DNA of 64,000 nt from Coenobita brevimanus (taxonomy: Eukaryota > Arthropoda > Malacostraca > Decapoda > Coenobitidae). Where the stretch lies: the NCBI GenBank assembly GCA_032717465.1, contig CM064655.1, forward strand, positions 18,087,335 through 18,151,334. Direction: 5' to 3'. The notes beneath the pieces were generated by a model, which was not told the DNA's origin, did not search any database, and worked only from the letters and a program-made list of their open reading frames with translations. Position numbers and translations under genes: made by a program. Shown one piece after another: positions 45,752-56,100 of this stretch; the stretch's first letter is position 1, and each line of letters starts with the position of its first letter.

Positions 45752-45957
45752 TGCGTGACATAGGGGCGCATGGCCCGGGCTGACATATGTCGTTGTTGCC
45801 GAGGGTTGTTCCGACTGGTGGCGGCTACCCCGTGGGGTCCGTGTGGGGGTGTTGGCATGTTCCCGGGCATACTGGGCTGTATCTTGCTTGCCCCGTTGTC
45901 GGGGGCATTATGGTATACTTCGGGGACACTGTTCTGTAAGTCATGCATTTTACCGGG
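45752..45957 (-). mobile_element. B-type LTR scrap
   Basis: The reverse strand from about 45957 (TAAAATGCATGAC) matches the first 200 bases of the B LTRs, including the block GACATATGTCAGCCCGGGC. No purine tract or element sequence lies next to it. Confidence 0.75.
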
Positions 45958-46050
45958 ATTACTCGAGACGTTTTGTACCACCAGCACCATGCCAATGGCG
46001 GGATTGTACGGGTTAATCTATGAAGTCTATCCAAACAGAGATCTAACTTT
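45958..46050. other. Unassigned short stretch
   Basis: About 90 bases between the LTR scrap and the MITE with no recognised feature. Confidence 0.4.
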
Positions 46051-46372
46051 TTAACCCCTACGCACCAGTTGACTTGTATAGTTGTCACGATTTTAGGCAC
46101 AGGGCAACACTGGTTGACGTGTATAGCCACAAGCGTCTTCCCGCCACCCTTTGAACTTTAACTTATCCTTACTCATCGACGGGACCACCTGCAGACGTGG
46201 GGATACTTTCATTTGAAAGAGAAAGAGTTGGTGAATCTTGTGTTTTTTTCTCAAGCTGTTATAGTCTGCTAAGTATTAGGGTCTGAAGTAAGGGTATTTT
46301 TTTCAAAATCACGGAACTCCCCTGCAGGGAGGAGCGTGCAACATTGGAAAACCCCCGGCATGTAGGTGTTAA
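46051..46372 (+). mobile_element. piggyBac-type MITE
   Basis: 322 bases with TTAA at both ends: the left end reads TTAACCCCTACGC and the right end, reversed, TTAACACCTACATGC. There is no coding capacity. The left end resembles the piggyBac ends at 10054 and 47385. It would move with a piggyBac transposase supplied elsewhere. Confidence 0.65.
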
Positions 46373-46559
46373 ATAATTTACCAACTAGCCAGCTTAGCAC
46401 AATCGCAATTGAAGCCCTGTGTAGCTGTGACTTTGGGCTTTAGTCTTAACATTAGTCTCACCACGTTATGTCACCTAGTCATCGAGGTACACACGCTGTG
46501 AATGGTGTGTTTAATGTTTAATGCACTTGTTGCAAGTAAAACAAAGAAGGAACTTGAAG

Positions 46560-47370
46560 AGCAACATGTTTGCAAGCATTTATTTCAAATTGGGAAATAC
46601 TTTTACAGAGACTTTTCAAATGATGCAACAGGCTTATGGAGAGGATTGTTGAGCTGTAGGCAATGTCTCAAGTGATTCCAGCGGTTCAGTTCAGGAAAAA
46701 CATCCACCAAAGACAATCTCAAATCTGGAGACCTTCCACGTCGAGAGACAAGATCATATTAAGCAAATGCCTGCTGTGATCCGTGATAACTGTCGCCTGA
46801 CTATCCATGAAGTTTCTGAAGAATCAGGCATCTGTAAAAGCTGGTGCCACAAGATTTTAACCCCCCAAACTGAAGGTGCATCATGTTGCCACAAAATTTG
46901 TATCATGTCTGCTGACAGGTGAGCCAAAAAAAAAGAACCATATCAGTCAGTCAGGAACTGTTTGGCTGTTCAAATGCTGATGAAAACTTTCTGAAAAATC
47001 TCATAACAGGTGATGAAAAGTGTACAGCTACGGTGTCGAAACAAAAAGGCAGTCATCGCAATGGGCTGGAACATTGTCAGTGCAACCAAGAAAAGCACAA
47101 CAGTCATTCAAATTTGAAGGTGATGTTGATCATCTTTTTTTATTGGATGGGCGTCATTCATCATGATTTTATTTTACTTTGACGTCCTGAAGCCTTTGCA
47201 GGAGGCAATGCGAAGGAAGAAGCCTAAGGTGCAGGCAAACAAAACCTGAATGCTGCACCATGACAATGCACCTACTCATGTTGCTCCTTATCCATGACTT
47301 TTTGACAAAGCACGAGACAACTATCGTTTTCCAGCTGCCCTACTCTCCACATGGCCTCTGCAGACCCCCC
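46560..47370 (+). pseudogene. mariner-family transposase, decayed
   Basis: Pieces in several frames, in the order of a Tc1/mariner transposase. First come KQMPAVIRDNCRLTIHEVSE and SWCHKILT (DNA-binding part). The catalytic core follows with LITGDEK for the first Asp, VMLIIFFYWMG, and LHHDNAPTHVAPYP (near 47250) for the second. The third position reads PYSPHGL, where mariner has Asp, so that residue is His. The longest open piece is 46919-47182. Stops and frame changes are frequent. Terminal repeats were not identified. Confidence 0.82.
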
Positions 47371-47514
47371 CCCTCCCCCCAAGTTTAACCCCTACACCGC
47401 AGGGATGTTTTTGCGCTCCTTGCGCGTCCTGTGAGGATATTCGCGCTCTGACTGATTTTTTAAAAATATTTGCCAAAAATCAGTTATTGGTCATAGAATA
47501 TTAAAATTACATAC

Positions 47515-49878
47515 TAAAATGCCCGCCACCGGACCTCGCACCCCGCCACCCCCCACCCCACCACCGGGCCACCACCACCCCACCACCCCAGGAAGAGACA
47601 ACGGGGGGCTAATGACCCAGGGCAAGAGGGTCACCCACCCACCACTGACCCGTGCCCCTTTTCCCCACAACTGCCCCGACACCAGGTGAACCAGGATCGG
47701 AGACAACCTCACAGGCGGGCCAACCATCGACAGCAGTGGGGTGGGACTGAACAAGAGTCAGTCCCTAGTAACATTTTGGCGACGGCCATAGTTACACCCC
47801 TCAAGGGCAGGAGGCCCTTCAGTGAGCCACGAGGTGTCCCTACCTCTGCCACGTCCCGGGCAAGAGGTCCTACAGTGTGCCACGAGGGAGCAATACCCTC
47901 TGCCACATCCAGGGCAGGAGGCCCTTTGGTGCGCCACGAGGGGCCAGTACCCTCTGCCACATCCCAGGCAGGAGGCCCTACAGTGTGCCACGAGGGAGCA
48001 ATACCCTCTGCCACGTCCAGGGCAGGAGGCCCTTTGGTGCGCCACGAGGGGCCAGTACCCTCTGCCACATCCCGGGCAGGAGGCCCTACAGTATGCCACA
48101 AGGGAACAATACCCTCTGCCACATCCAGGGCAGGAGGCCCTTTGGTGCGCCACGAGGGGCCAGTACCCCCTGCCACATCCCGGGCAGGAGGCCCTACAGT
48201 GTGCCACGAGGGAGCAATACCCTCTGCCACATCCAGGGCAGGAGGCCCTTTGGTGCACCACGAGGGGCCAGTACCCCCTGCCACATCCCAGGCAGGAGGC
48301 CCTACAGTGTGCCACGAGGGAGCAATACCCTCTGCCACATCCAGGGCAGGAGGCCCTTTGGTGCACCACGAGGGGCCAGTACCTTCTGCCACATCCCGAG
48401 CAGGAGGCCCTACAGTGTGCCACAAGGGAGCAATACCCTCTTGCACGTCCAGGGCAGGAGGCCCTATAGTGTGCCACGAGAGGCCAGTACCCTCTGCCAT
48501 TCCAAGGGCAAGAGGCCCTAGTAGAAAGCGAAAAGTGGGTCCCAGGGTAAAGCAACCTGGAGCCATGGCTGTGACAGAGACAGGAGAGAGAGTCGCCTCT
48601 GTGCTGCCCTCCCTGTATGTAGGAGAGGACACGGTCTCCGTGTGCACTCCACCTTCGCGTTCCCCTGTGAGAATAGCTTGACACCACCCAGGAGAGTTGC
48701 CCTGAAGGTGTCACCAGAGTGGAGGCAAAGTCCGAGGCCGGACCTGCCTCCCACTCCTGGGAGATTCTTGTCTTCCCCGGGCACCAGCAGGAGACGAGGC
48801 CGCAGCCCAACCCTGACGGTGTGTCCCCTGGCAGACCACCACAGCCCCAGGACCCCCAGCAGACTACAGGCGAGGGTAACACTGACCCCCTCACCCCGTG
48901 GAGCCACCGATGCCAGACCCGCCTCCTCCAACTGTTTGGCCCCAGCCCCGAGGGCCACCTCTCAGGTCGAGGCCCCCAGACAGGCAGGCCTCCCTGCACC
49001 CCACCGACGAGACCCTGAGGTAAGGGTCTACCTTCAGGTCGAGGCCCCCAGACAGGAGGGCCTCCCTGCAACTCACCGACGGACCGGACCCGGGCAGTGA
49101 CTCCCCTGCGGGTAGTGTGTTGCCCGCCACAGGCAGAGTCCCCCTGAGGTCCTCCCCCTCGAACAGAGTGAATTAACCCAGGAAACACGGGTAAATCAGT
49201 GACGCCCTTTAGATCTAAGTAAACCCGAGAAAGAGGAACAGTGAACAGTGACAGAGTGACAATGTGATCCATATGAAACCAGCGGCTAATGTTATTTAAC
49301 CCAACAAACTCACACGTCTCTTAAAGGAAAGTAATTCAATAATAATAAGTAAAGTACTATCCCCCTCCCAGAATAAGGGAACTTCCCGTAAGTGTGAATG
49401 ACAGTCAGAGTGCGCGGGAGAACCTAAACCTGTGAAGAGTGTCGCCGCGGCGTTAACTGAGTTGAGTGTCATGATCCGCACCCTGCCTTTCTTATAGTAA
49501 TATTCCTCCCCCAGACTCTTAATCTTGTGTATTCCCCTTGCTACTGTGAATATAGATATTTTGGGTTAAATGAAAGACGATCATCCACACTTATAGAACT
49601 AAAGCCATTGTTATATGTGTATCATATCGTGTGTTGAGTACAGTTGTATTTCGTGTCATCCCAATCTAACTCTGTGTCCCTGTATATTATCCTAAATATC
49701 ACTCTGTATCATATTGTAACGGTTTTAGAATTAAGGCAATAGATGTGTTAAGGTATACTGCCTAGTTTTTATGTCCTGTTCCTTTGTTGGTGCTTTACTT
49801 TCGGTCCGGAAAGAGGACCCCGCTCAGTCGCTAGTGTTTTTAGGGCGAGGAGTCGACCTAAAAACACTCAGCATAACA
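47515..49878 (+). mobile_element. Solo LTR, A-type copy 7, in the piggyBac remnant
   Basis: TAAAATGCCCGCC to AGCATAACA, 2,364 bases, flanked by CATAC at 47510-47514 and 49879-49883. The piggyBac sequence is continuous without it. The minisatellite is at 47805-48510. The TATA-like CTTTCTTATAGTAATATTCC is near 49485 and the terminal stem-loop near 49833-49870. The 504-codon minus-strand and 331-codon plus-strand frames come from the in-frame array. Confidence 0.93.
47805..48510 (+). repeat. 54/108-bp minisatellite in LTR copy 7
   Basis: 54-base units alternate between a GTGTGCCACGAGGGAGCAAT form and a GTGCGCCACGAGGGGCCAGT form, giving a 108-base higher-order repeat with six or more turns. Because 54 is divisible by three, frames stay open in both directions. 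Confidence 0.92.
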
Positions 49879-51189
49879 CATACGCATATGGCACACACCT
49901 TCAGCTTTCCCCTGGGATGTTTGTTGAGCCTTCGTCGTCTACCGGAGGACTTGTGGAGACTTCTGAAGTTGGGTAAAGAAGTCTTCGCTTTACACTTCCC
50001 GATACCCCGTAATATGGTTACCACTGCCTGATATTATAACTACAAACACTATTCTAAGAATTTCAAGTAGTTTGGAATCCATATTAAAAAAAAAAAACAC
50101 TGTGAAAGCAATGTAAATTACGAGCACATACGAGCTTTCCTCCCGTGCTGGTTCCCCGATGGTATTCTGAGGCGAGCTGTCATTTATTATTTATAAACAC
50201 ACTCACTCTTTATATTCCTAGTACTTTATTACACTTATTTATATATACAATACTGTATTTATCTATAAGTTTCTTTCAGTACTAGTAGTTTATTTTCACT
50301 CCAGGCATTCACTTTCTCGTCCTGTATACTAGCATAGAGAGCGAATCTTTCACTTTCACTTTCATTTTCCTAGTATTCATACATGCTAGAGTGAAACATT
50401 CACTTTCATTACTCCTAGTATATATACTCGTATTCTTATATTACTACTTATTTACATTTCTATTTTATTTACACTATGTTATGCACTATCACTTGCAGTA
50501 ACTTATAAAACTATTTTCCACTGTTCAGTTACATTTACATTCATTGCTTTCACTTGCTGTTTACACATTATTTACATTTCCACTTGCACTGTTTTAGAGT
50601 CACCAGAAAGATCGTAGTCACTGTCTAAAATGCCCGCCGCCGGACCTCCCACCTCCGGGCCGCTACCACACCACCACCCCAGGAGGACACAATGGTGGGG
50701 CTAATGACCCAGGTCAAGAGGGTCACCGGGACACTACTGTCCTGAGCCCCTGTTCCTCGCAACTGCCCCAACACCAGGTGACCGGAGAAAGTCAACTACC
50801 TTGCGGGCGGGACAACCATCGTCAGAATTGGGGTGGGACTGAACAAGATTCAGTCCCAGGTAACACCGTGTTGACGGCTATTGTTACTAAAATGCGTGGC
50901 TTAAAGAACAGTGACCCCGAGAAATACCATAGTACCCCTGACGACAGGGCAAGCCAAACACAGCTTAGTATGCCCGAGGATGCGCCGACACCCCCACACG
51001 GACCCCACGGGGTAGCCGCCACCAGTCACCACCACTCCCGGCAACAGCGACATATGTCAGCCCGGGCCGTGCGCCCGTCATGCAGCCACCACGCCGTCGC
51101 CACCGTAGGAGAAGGACACTACCTTCGTGGAGTGGAATTGTTGAGTCAGCTAGGGGTGGAGTTGTGAAAGACACTCCAGATGGCACCCC

Positions 51190-51660
51190 TCTGGTAGAGA
51201 CGATCTATGGTCGCTCCCATCCTCGTGAGACGATCTATGGTCGCTCCGAAAGTGCTCCAGTAGAGATGATCTATGGTCACTCCCATCCTTGTGAGACGAT
51301 CCATGGTCCTCGTGAGACGATCCATGGTCACTCCGAAAGTGCTCCGGTAGAGACGATCTATGGTCGCTCCCATCCTCGTGAGACGATCCATGGTCACTCC
51401 GAAAGTGCTCCGGTAGAGACAATCTATGGTCGCTCCCATCCTCGTGAGACGATCTATGGTCGCTCCGAAAGTGCTCCGGTAGAGACGATCTATGGTCGCT
51501 CCCATCCTCGTGAGACGATCGATGGTCGCTCCGAAAGTGCTCCAGTAGAGACGATCCATGGTCGCTCCCCTCCTCGTGAAATGATCTATGGTCGCTCCAA
51601 GAGTGTCTTGGTAGAGACGACCTATGGTCGCTCCCTCGTGAGACGATCTATTGTCGCTCC
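51190..51660 (+). repeat. 30/36-bp minisatellite, B 5' LTR
   Basis: Two unit types mix: GAGACGATCTATGGTCGCTC followed by CCATCCTCGT (30 bases) and the same core followed by CGAAAGTGCTCCGGTA (36 bases). Both are multiples of three. Confidence 0.93.
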
Positions 51661-52676
51661 GAGGGTGTGCAGAGAGAGGTGAGGAGAGAGACGTCCCTAC
51701 GGCAGGAGACTAGAGCCCAGGTTTCCTGTCCCAGAGTGACCCAGACAGGCCTCACAGCCTCCCCTGGTCTCTGTTCCCTTCGCCGGGCTCTAGAGCAGAC
51801 ACACCTGACGGACCCCAGTGGAAGTCGCTGCCGCAGCGCTCCCCTGTCGGCGCCCCTAGACGCTGGAGACCGCAGCCCACAGTCTCTCCCGGTTCTCCCC
51901 AGGACACCCAGGCGTGATCTCTCTACGCCCCCACGACGCCGGGACTTATCACAGAGGTTCCTGGAGCTATTCGGCCCCAGTCCTGAGGGCCACACGCCTG
52001 AGCCAAGCCCGGAAGCCACGGAAAGCCCAGGACACGAGAGGACGCCCTTGCGAGTTATCCCGTGCCCTCTCGGCACGCCTCGCATTGGCGGTACCCCTAG
52101 CCCGGCAGGATCGCCGACGACATGTTCTTGCCTATCCCCCTGATGAATACGTGTGATATTGTAGCACGAGTGATTTAGGTTAAGTGTGATTTCCCCTAAT
52201 GTAAGTATTGTGCAGTGATTTCATATAGGAATATCGGGGTAAATAAGATCACAGTGAGAAGTTAAAGGACGAGAGTGTGGAACAAGATCTGATTGACTAT
52301 ACTTATGAGTGACATCCCTGTTATACAATTAATAAGCCTGTGCTGCCAGGAGATTCCCCTATAAAGACATACCCCCATTACCGTGAAGGAATATTGTGAA
52401 AGGAAGTATTGATGGTATTCTCTCCCTCCCCCACGCTACCCATAAATCTTGTTTATCACCCCCTCTCACTCCAATATCCCGGGTAAGTGTGAATCAAGAA
52501 TAAAAGCAATTGCCAAAGTCCCTTGGCTAGTGGAAACCATATAAACTTCACGGCTAATATCTGCCGCTCCGCAGTATTACCATAACTTTCCCCTAACCGT
52601 CACAAGTCACTCCCCGCACCTCCCCTATCTCCTCCTCGTGAGATTCAACACCTCTCCCGCGCCCCCCGTGCGTGCC

Positions 52677-52685
52677 TATATTTAT
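52677..52685 (+). promoter_or_regulatory. TATA-like box, B 5' LTR
   Basis: TATATTTAT, also at 60256-60264 in the 3' LTR, about 290 bases before the LTR end. It would start transcription of the element. Position alone supports it. Confidence 0.4.
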
Positions 52686-52976
52686 TGGACTCCTGATACA
52701 CTAGGGTTGATATTGTTGTCGTTATTATCAGAGAAGCAAGTATCCTGCGAGATACACATATCCTAGATAAGGTTTTCTATTGCTATGTACTGTGCTGTAA
52801 TATCTGCTGATTTGTCCTGTGTCTGACTGTGGTAATATACGTGTAAAGGTTGTTGCCTAGAGTTTTTGTGTCCTGCCTCTCTTTATTGCACTAAGCTCCG
52901 GTCTCGAAAGAGGATCCCGCTCCACGTTAGGTGAAATAGGAACGAGAAGTCGAGCCCAATTTCACCTAGCATTACA

Positions 52977-52996
52977 CTGGTGGCCAGCGGTGGTTC
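52977..52996 (+). other. B primer-binding region
   Basis: CTGGTGGCCAGCGGTGG directly after the LTR. It is conserved in A8 (62278), E (30116, reverse) and F (40271). The matching tRNA was not assigned. Confidence 0.65.
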
Positions 52997-53041
52997 TAGA
53001 CCCGGGCATAAAAGAGAGGTAATCAGGAAATATTTGGCAAA

Positions 53042-53578
53042 ATGGCAACTAAACCGCACATTCAGTTACCCAAGTTTGACCCAGACCAGTGTGATATACA
53101 CACATATCTAGCAATAATTAAACCCTTACTGGATATTGGCTCTGAAAATGACCAACAAAAAATTGCAGTCACACTACCACTACTGGGTAAAGCGGCGGCG
53201 AACATAGCGCCGAAAATCGTCCCAGAACTCACCTGGCAGAACTTTACAAAGTTCACTGTACAAGCCATCACCCCATCATTAGGGAAAGTAGTGGCTCTAT
53301 CCAAATTGGATAGTTTTTCATTCGATGGGGATTTAGATAATACCCTGATACAGGCAAGACGCCTGGTTACTGCTGCCTACCCGGAGGCAGATGATGAAAC
53401 TCGGGATCAGCATACATTTAATACTCTGCTCAGAGCACTCCCAAGTGTTGTGAAACAACACTTCACTATCCACGATCCAACAGGAGACATGGATAGAGAT
53501 ATACAGCTGATGCGGCGCCTCCTGACCGCCTGCCCTTCTCCACAACAAATCAATGTTGTTAAGAAATTCCCCACCTGA
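53042..53578 (+). pseudogene. B gag, N-terminal part
   Basis: 178 codons from an ATG 65 bases after the LTR, in the same place as in E, F and A8. The predicted capsid-like protein has KIAVTLPLLGKAAANIAPK, ITPSLGKVVALSKLDSFSF and FTIHDPTGDMDRDIQLMR. It stops at a TGA (53576-53578) where E reads on with a glutamine (KKFPTQPLAPP), so this is probably a premature stop. Gag forms the particle in which reverse transcription takes place. Confidence 0.85.
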
Positions 53579-53951
53579 CCCCCGGCTCCCCCAGCCACAC
53601 CGCGTCCACCTCTGCCTCACACCAGCCCGACCCCGACGCCTAGCCCGCCCAGGGCACACCCCTCCCGTCGGCGCCCCACCCCGCGAGAAAACACGAACCT
53701 AATTCTGATCAACCCGTGGGAATTCACAGCCTGCAACTCCCGCTTCCCCCTTCATGACATACGGGACCAGCTTAAAGCTGCTCGCCATAGAATCACAGCC
53801 CCGGGTTCGCATAAAGTGTCCGCCTTAGAAGGCAAGGCCCCAGGGGACGAGCTGACGCCGTGGACGAGCCCCATTCAGGAGAATTGGAGCAGGAACAGGA
53901 GAACGAAAGCCTTAGCCAGCTGGATTTTTAGGCCTCCCCCCGCACCAACCC
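53579..53951 (+). pseudogene. B gag, C-terminal part
   Basis: Continues in the same frame with a Pro-rich stretch and INPWEFTACNSRFPLHDIRD, conserved in E and F. It loses frame near 53860 before the acidic EQEQENES-type segment. No CCHC knuckle is present; the conserved Cys residues here (TACNSRF) do not fit one. Confidence 0.72.
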
Positions 53952-54956
53952 ATGGTGGCAGGAGCCATTACTCCTAAGTATTGCCCTCCAGTATACCACA
54001 AGATGAAAATAAACGGCGTGAAGGCCAGACTACTAGTTGATACGGGAGCGGCCAGGTCCTGCCTTTACAGCCACTATTTCTCCCGCTACAAATCGTGGTT
54101 TGGCCCATTCCGCCCTACTACCACTCACCTTGTGGACGCGGGGGATGGCCCCCTGCCTATCCGTGGGGAAACTCGGGCCCTACGGGTTGACACCCACCAG
54201 CCAGTGTCCACCCAACATCCATTCATCATTTTTTATTCCTCCTGCCGGAGTTATGACGGGTATTTAGGGCTAGACTTGCTCCAAAAACTTGGAGCCATGA
54301 TAGACTGTCGCCACCGACAACTCCAGTTCCACCCCCCACCCCGTTCCACCCCCGCCGTTTGCACATGCACGCCGCGGCCCTGGCCGGAGGATTTGCCCTC
54401 TTCCTCCCCCCAGTGCCCCCCTTCTTCCCCCCTTTTTCCACCTCCCTCTCCTCCCCCTCCCGTGCCTTTCCACCCCACTCCTGCCCCCTCTTTCCCTGCC
54501 ACCATCTCCACCGCCGTTACCATCCCTTCCCACCATGAGGCGTGGGTGCCCCTTAACAGGCCCTCTGGTCCATCCGTTTTGTTCTCCCCCCTCCTTCCCT
54601 CCGGACCCCTTTCTGCCTGCCTTGTGTCCCCCACCTTCCTCCCTCCCCACCACGCCGCCATCCGCATCGCCAATCTCGCCCCGTCCCCTCTCACCCTCCC
54701 CAAAGGGCTTATCATTGGAGAGATGGAGGAAGCCGAGCCCTGTGCCCCACCCTCCTCCCACCTCCCCACCCCTCTACCCGCCATCCCTGACCATCTCTCC
54801 AACCAGCAGTCAGACACCTTACGCTGCCTCCTCCTGGATTTCCAGGATTTGTTTGCGACAGGATCAGCAGATATAGGGCATACCACGTACCTGTCGCACG
54901 AAATCCATACGGCAGGCCCACCTATACGACAACCTTCCCGACTCAAGAACCCTTGA
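53952..54956 (+). pseudogene. B protease and protease-RT spacer
   Basis: 334 codons open. The retropepsin active site ARLLVDTGAARSCLYSHYFS is near residue 26 and the C-terminal YDGYLGLDLLQKLGAMIDC near residue 100. A Pro/Ser-rich spacer follows, then HHEAWVPLNRPSGPSVLF, LTLPKGLIIGEMEEAEP and the RT lead-in LLLDFQDLFATGSADIGHTT. A TGA at 54954-54956 interrupts just before the RT, in the same frame; E and F have a TGA within a few codons of the same place. The protease would mature Gag and Pol. Confidence 0.87.
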
Positions 54957-54980
54957 CAGAGAGAAGAGGAGGACCGCCAG

Positions 54981-56100
54981 GTGCACGAAATGGAAGAGGC
55001 AGGTGTTATCTCCCCCTCCACCAGCCCGTGGTCCTCCCCCGTCGTTCTAGTAAAAAAGAAAGACAGCACGATGCGGTTTTGCATCGACTACCGCTGTGTG
55101 AACGACGTCACCATTAAAGATGCCACCCCCCTCCCACGCATTGATGATTCCCTAGACTCCCTCTACGGGGTGTCTTGGTTTTCTACCCTCGACCTCCAGT
55201 CTGGATACTGGCAGGTCCTCGTCTACCCAGACCATCAAGGCAAGATGGTCTTTTCCACCAGTAATGACAGACATTACGAATTCAATGTTCTGCCATTCGG
55301 CCTCTGCAATGCCCCTGCCACTTTCTCCAGACTAATGGAATCTGTCTTGAGCGGCCTCACTTGGGAAATATGTTTAGCTTATCTTGACGACGTCATTGTT
55401 TTTAGCCAGACCTGGGCCGACCACTTGCAGAGCCTCCGTCGAGTTTTCACCAGAATTCGCCAGGCAGGCCTCAAGCTACATCCTTCTAAATGTGTCCTGG
55501 CCGCTAAGACTGTCTCGTTCCTAGGACATATTATTTCCCAAGCAGGAATTTCCCCAGATCCCGACAAGCACCGTGCCATAACTGACATACCATCTCCGCA
55601 GGATGTCCACGACGTCCGCGCCTTCTTGGGACTCACGTCCTATTACCGTCGCTTCATGAAGGGATTCGCACAGATCGCTAAGCCTCTTTATGACTTGACA
55701 CGAAAAGGGGAACCTTCCCTCTGGACCGAGGATTGGCGAGCTGCTTTTCAGCAGCTAAAAGACAAGCTTGTCTCGGCCCCCATCGTGGCCTTACCCGACT
55801 ATGCCTTCCCTTTTCACCTCTACACGGATGTATCCCTTACCGCGATAGGCGCCGTCCTAGCCCAGGTATAGGCCGGCCGGGAACACATCATCGCCTGCGC
55901 CAGCCGCACTCTGAATCCAGCCGAAAAAAATTATGCTGCCACCAAGCGAGAATGCCTCGGCATAATCTGGGCCCTCCAATATTTTAGGGCTTATCTTTCC
56001 GGGACCCAAGTCACGATAATCACCGACCACCAATCACTCCAGTGGTTGCGCCAGACTCTCATAACGCCCAACTCGTCCGATGGCGTGACACCCTAGAGGA
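54981..56100 (+). pseudogene. B reverse transcriptase and RNase H
   Basis: The RT is continuous from [20 protein letters not shown] through STLDLQSGYWQVLV, NVLPFGLCNAPATFSRLM and the catalytic LAYLDDVIVF (near 55380) to the FLGLTSYYRRFMKGF thumb. RNase H starts with LYTDVSLTAIGAVLAQV and is broken by a TAG at 55869-55871 where E has CAG. It continues in frame through LNPAEKNYAATKRECLGIIW and TDHQSLQWLRQ, then shifts frame near 56050. Apart from these two breaks every catalytic residue examined is present. Confidence 0.9.

Larger units (their letters stand above)
47385..50625 (-). mobile_element. piggyBac remnant, one end only, split by an LTR
   Basis: Starts TTAACCCCTACACCGCAGG at 47385 and matches 10054-10890 in order (TTTGCCAAAAATCAGTTATT, then TATGGCACACACCTTCAGC after the LTR, and the AAAAAAAAAACACTGTG block). 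It stops near 50590, just before the place of the transposase stop codon, so no transposase sequence survives. The LTR at 47515-49878 split it. Confidence 0.85.
50888..52976 (+). mobile_element. B 5' LTR
   Basis: 2,089 bases, TAAAATGCGTGGC to AGCATTACA. The minisatellite at 51190-51660 is shorter than in the 3' LTR. TATATTTAT lies at 52677-52685. The 3' end holds GGTCTCGAAAGAGGA and the stem AGGTGAAAT (52929-52937) with ATTTCACCT (52959-52967). Confidence 0.93.

Noticed and set aside
47758..49272. 504-codon minus-strand frame and overlapping 331-codon plus-strand frame
   Set aside because: Both lie inside a solo LTR and owe their length to a 54-bp array; no known protein motif.
51190..51660. 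CRISPR-like array of 30- and 36-base repeats
   Set aside because: Units are contiguous without unique spacers, in a eukaryotic LTR; it is a minisatellite.
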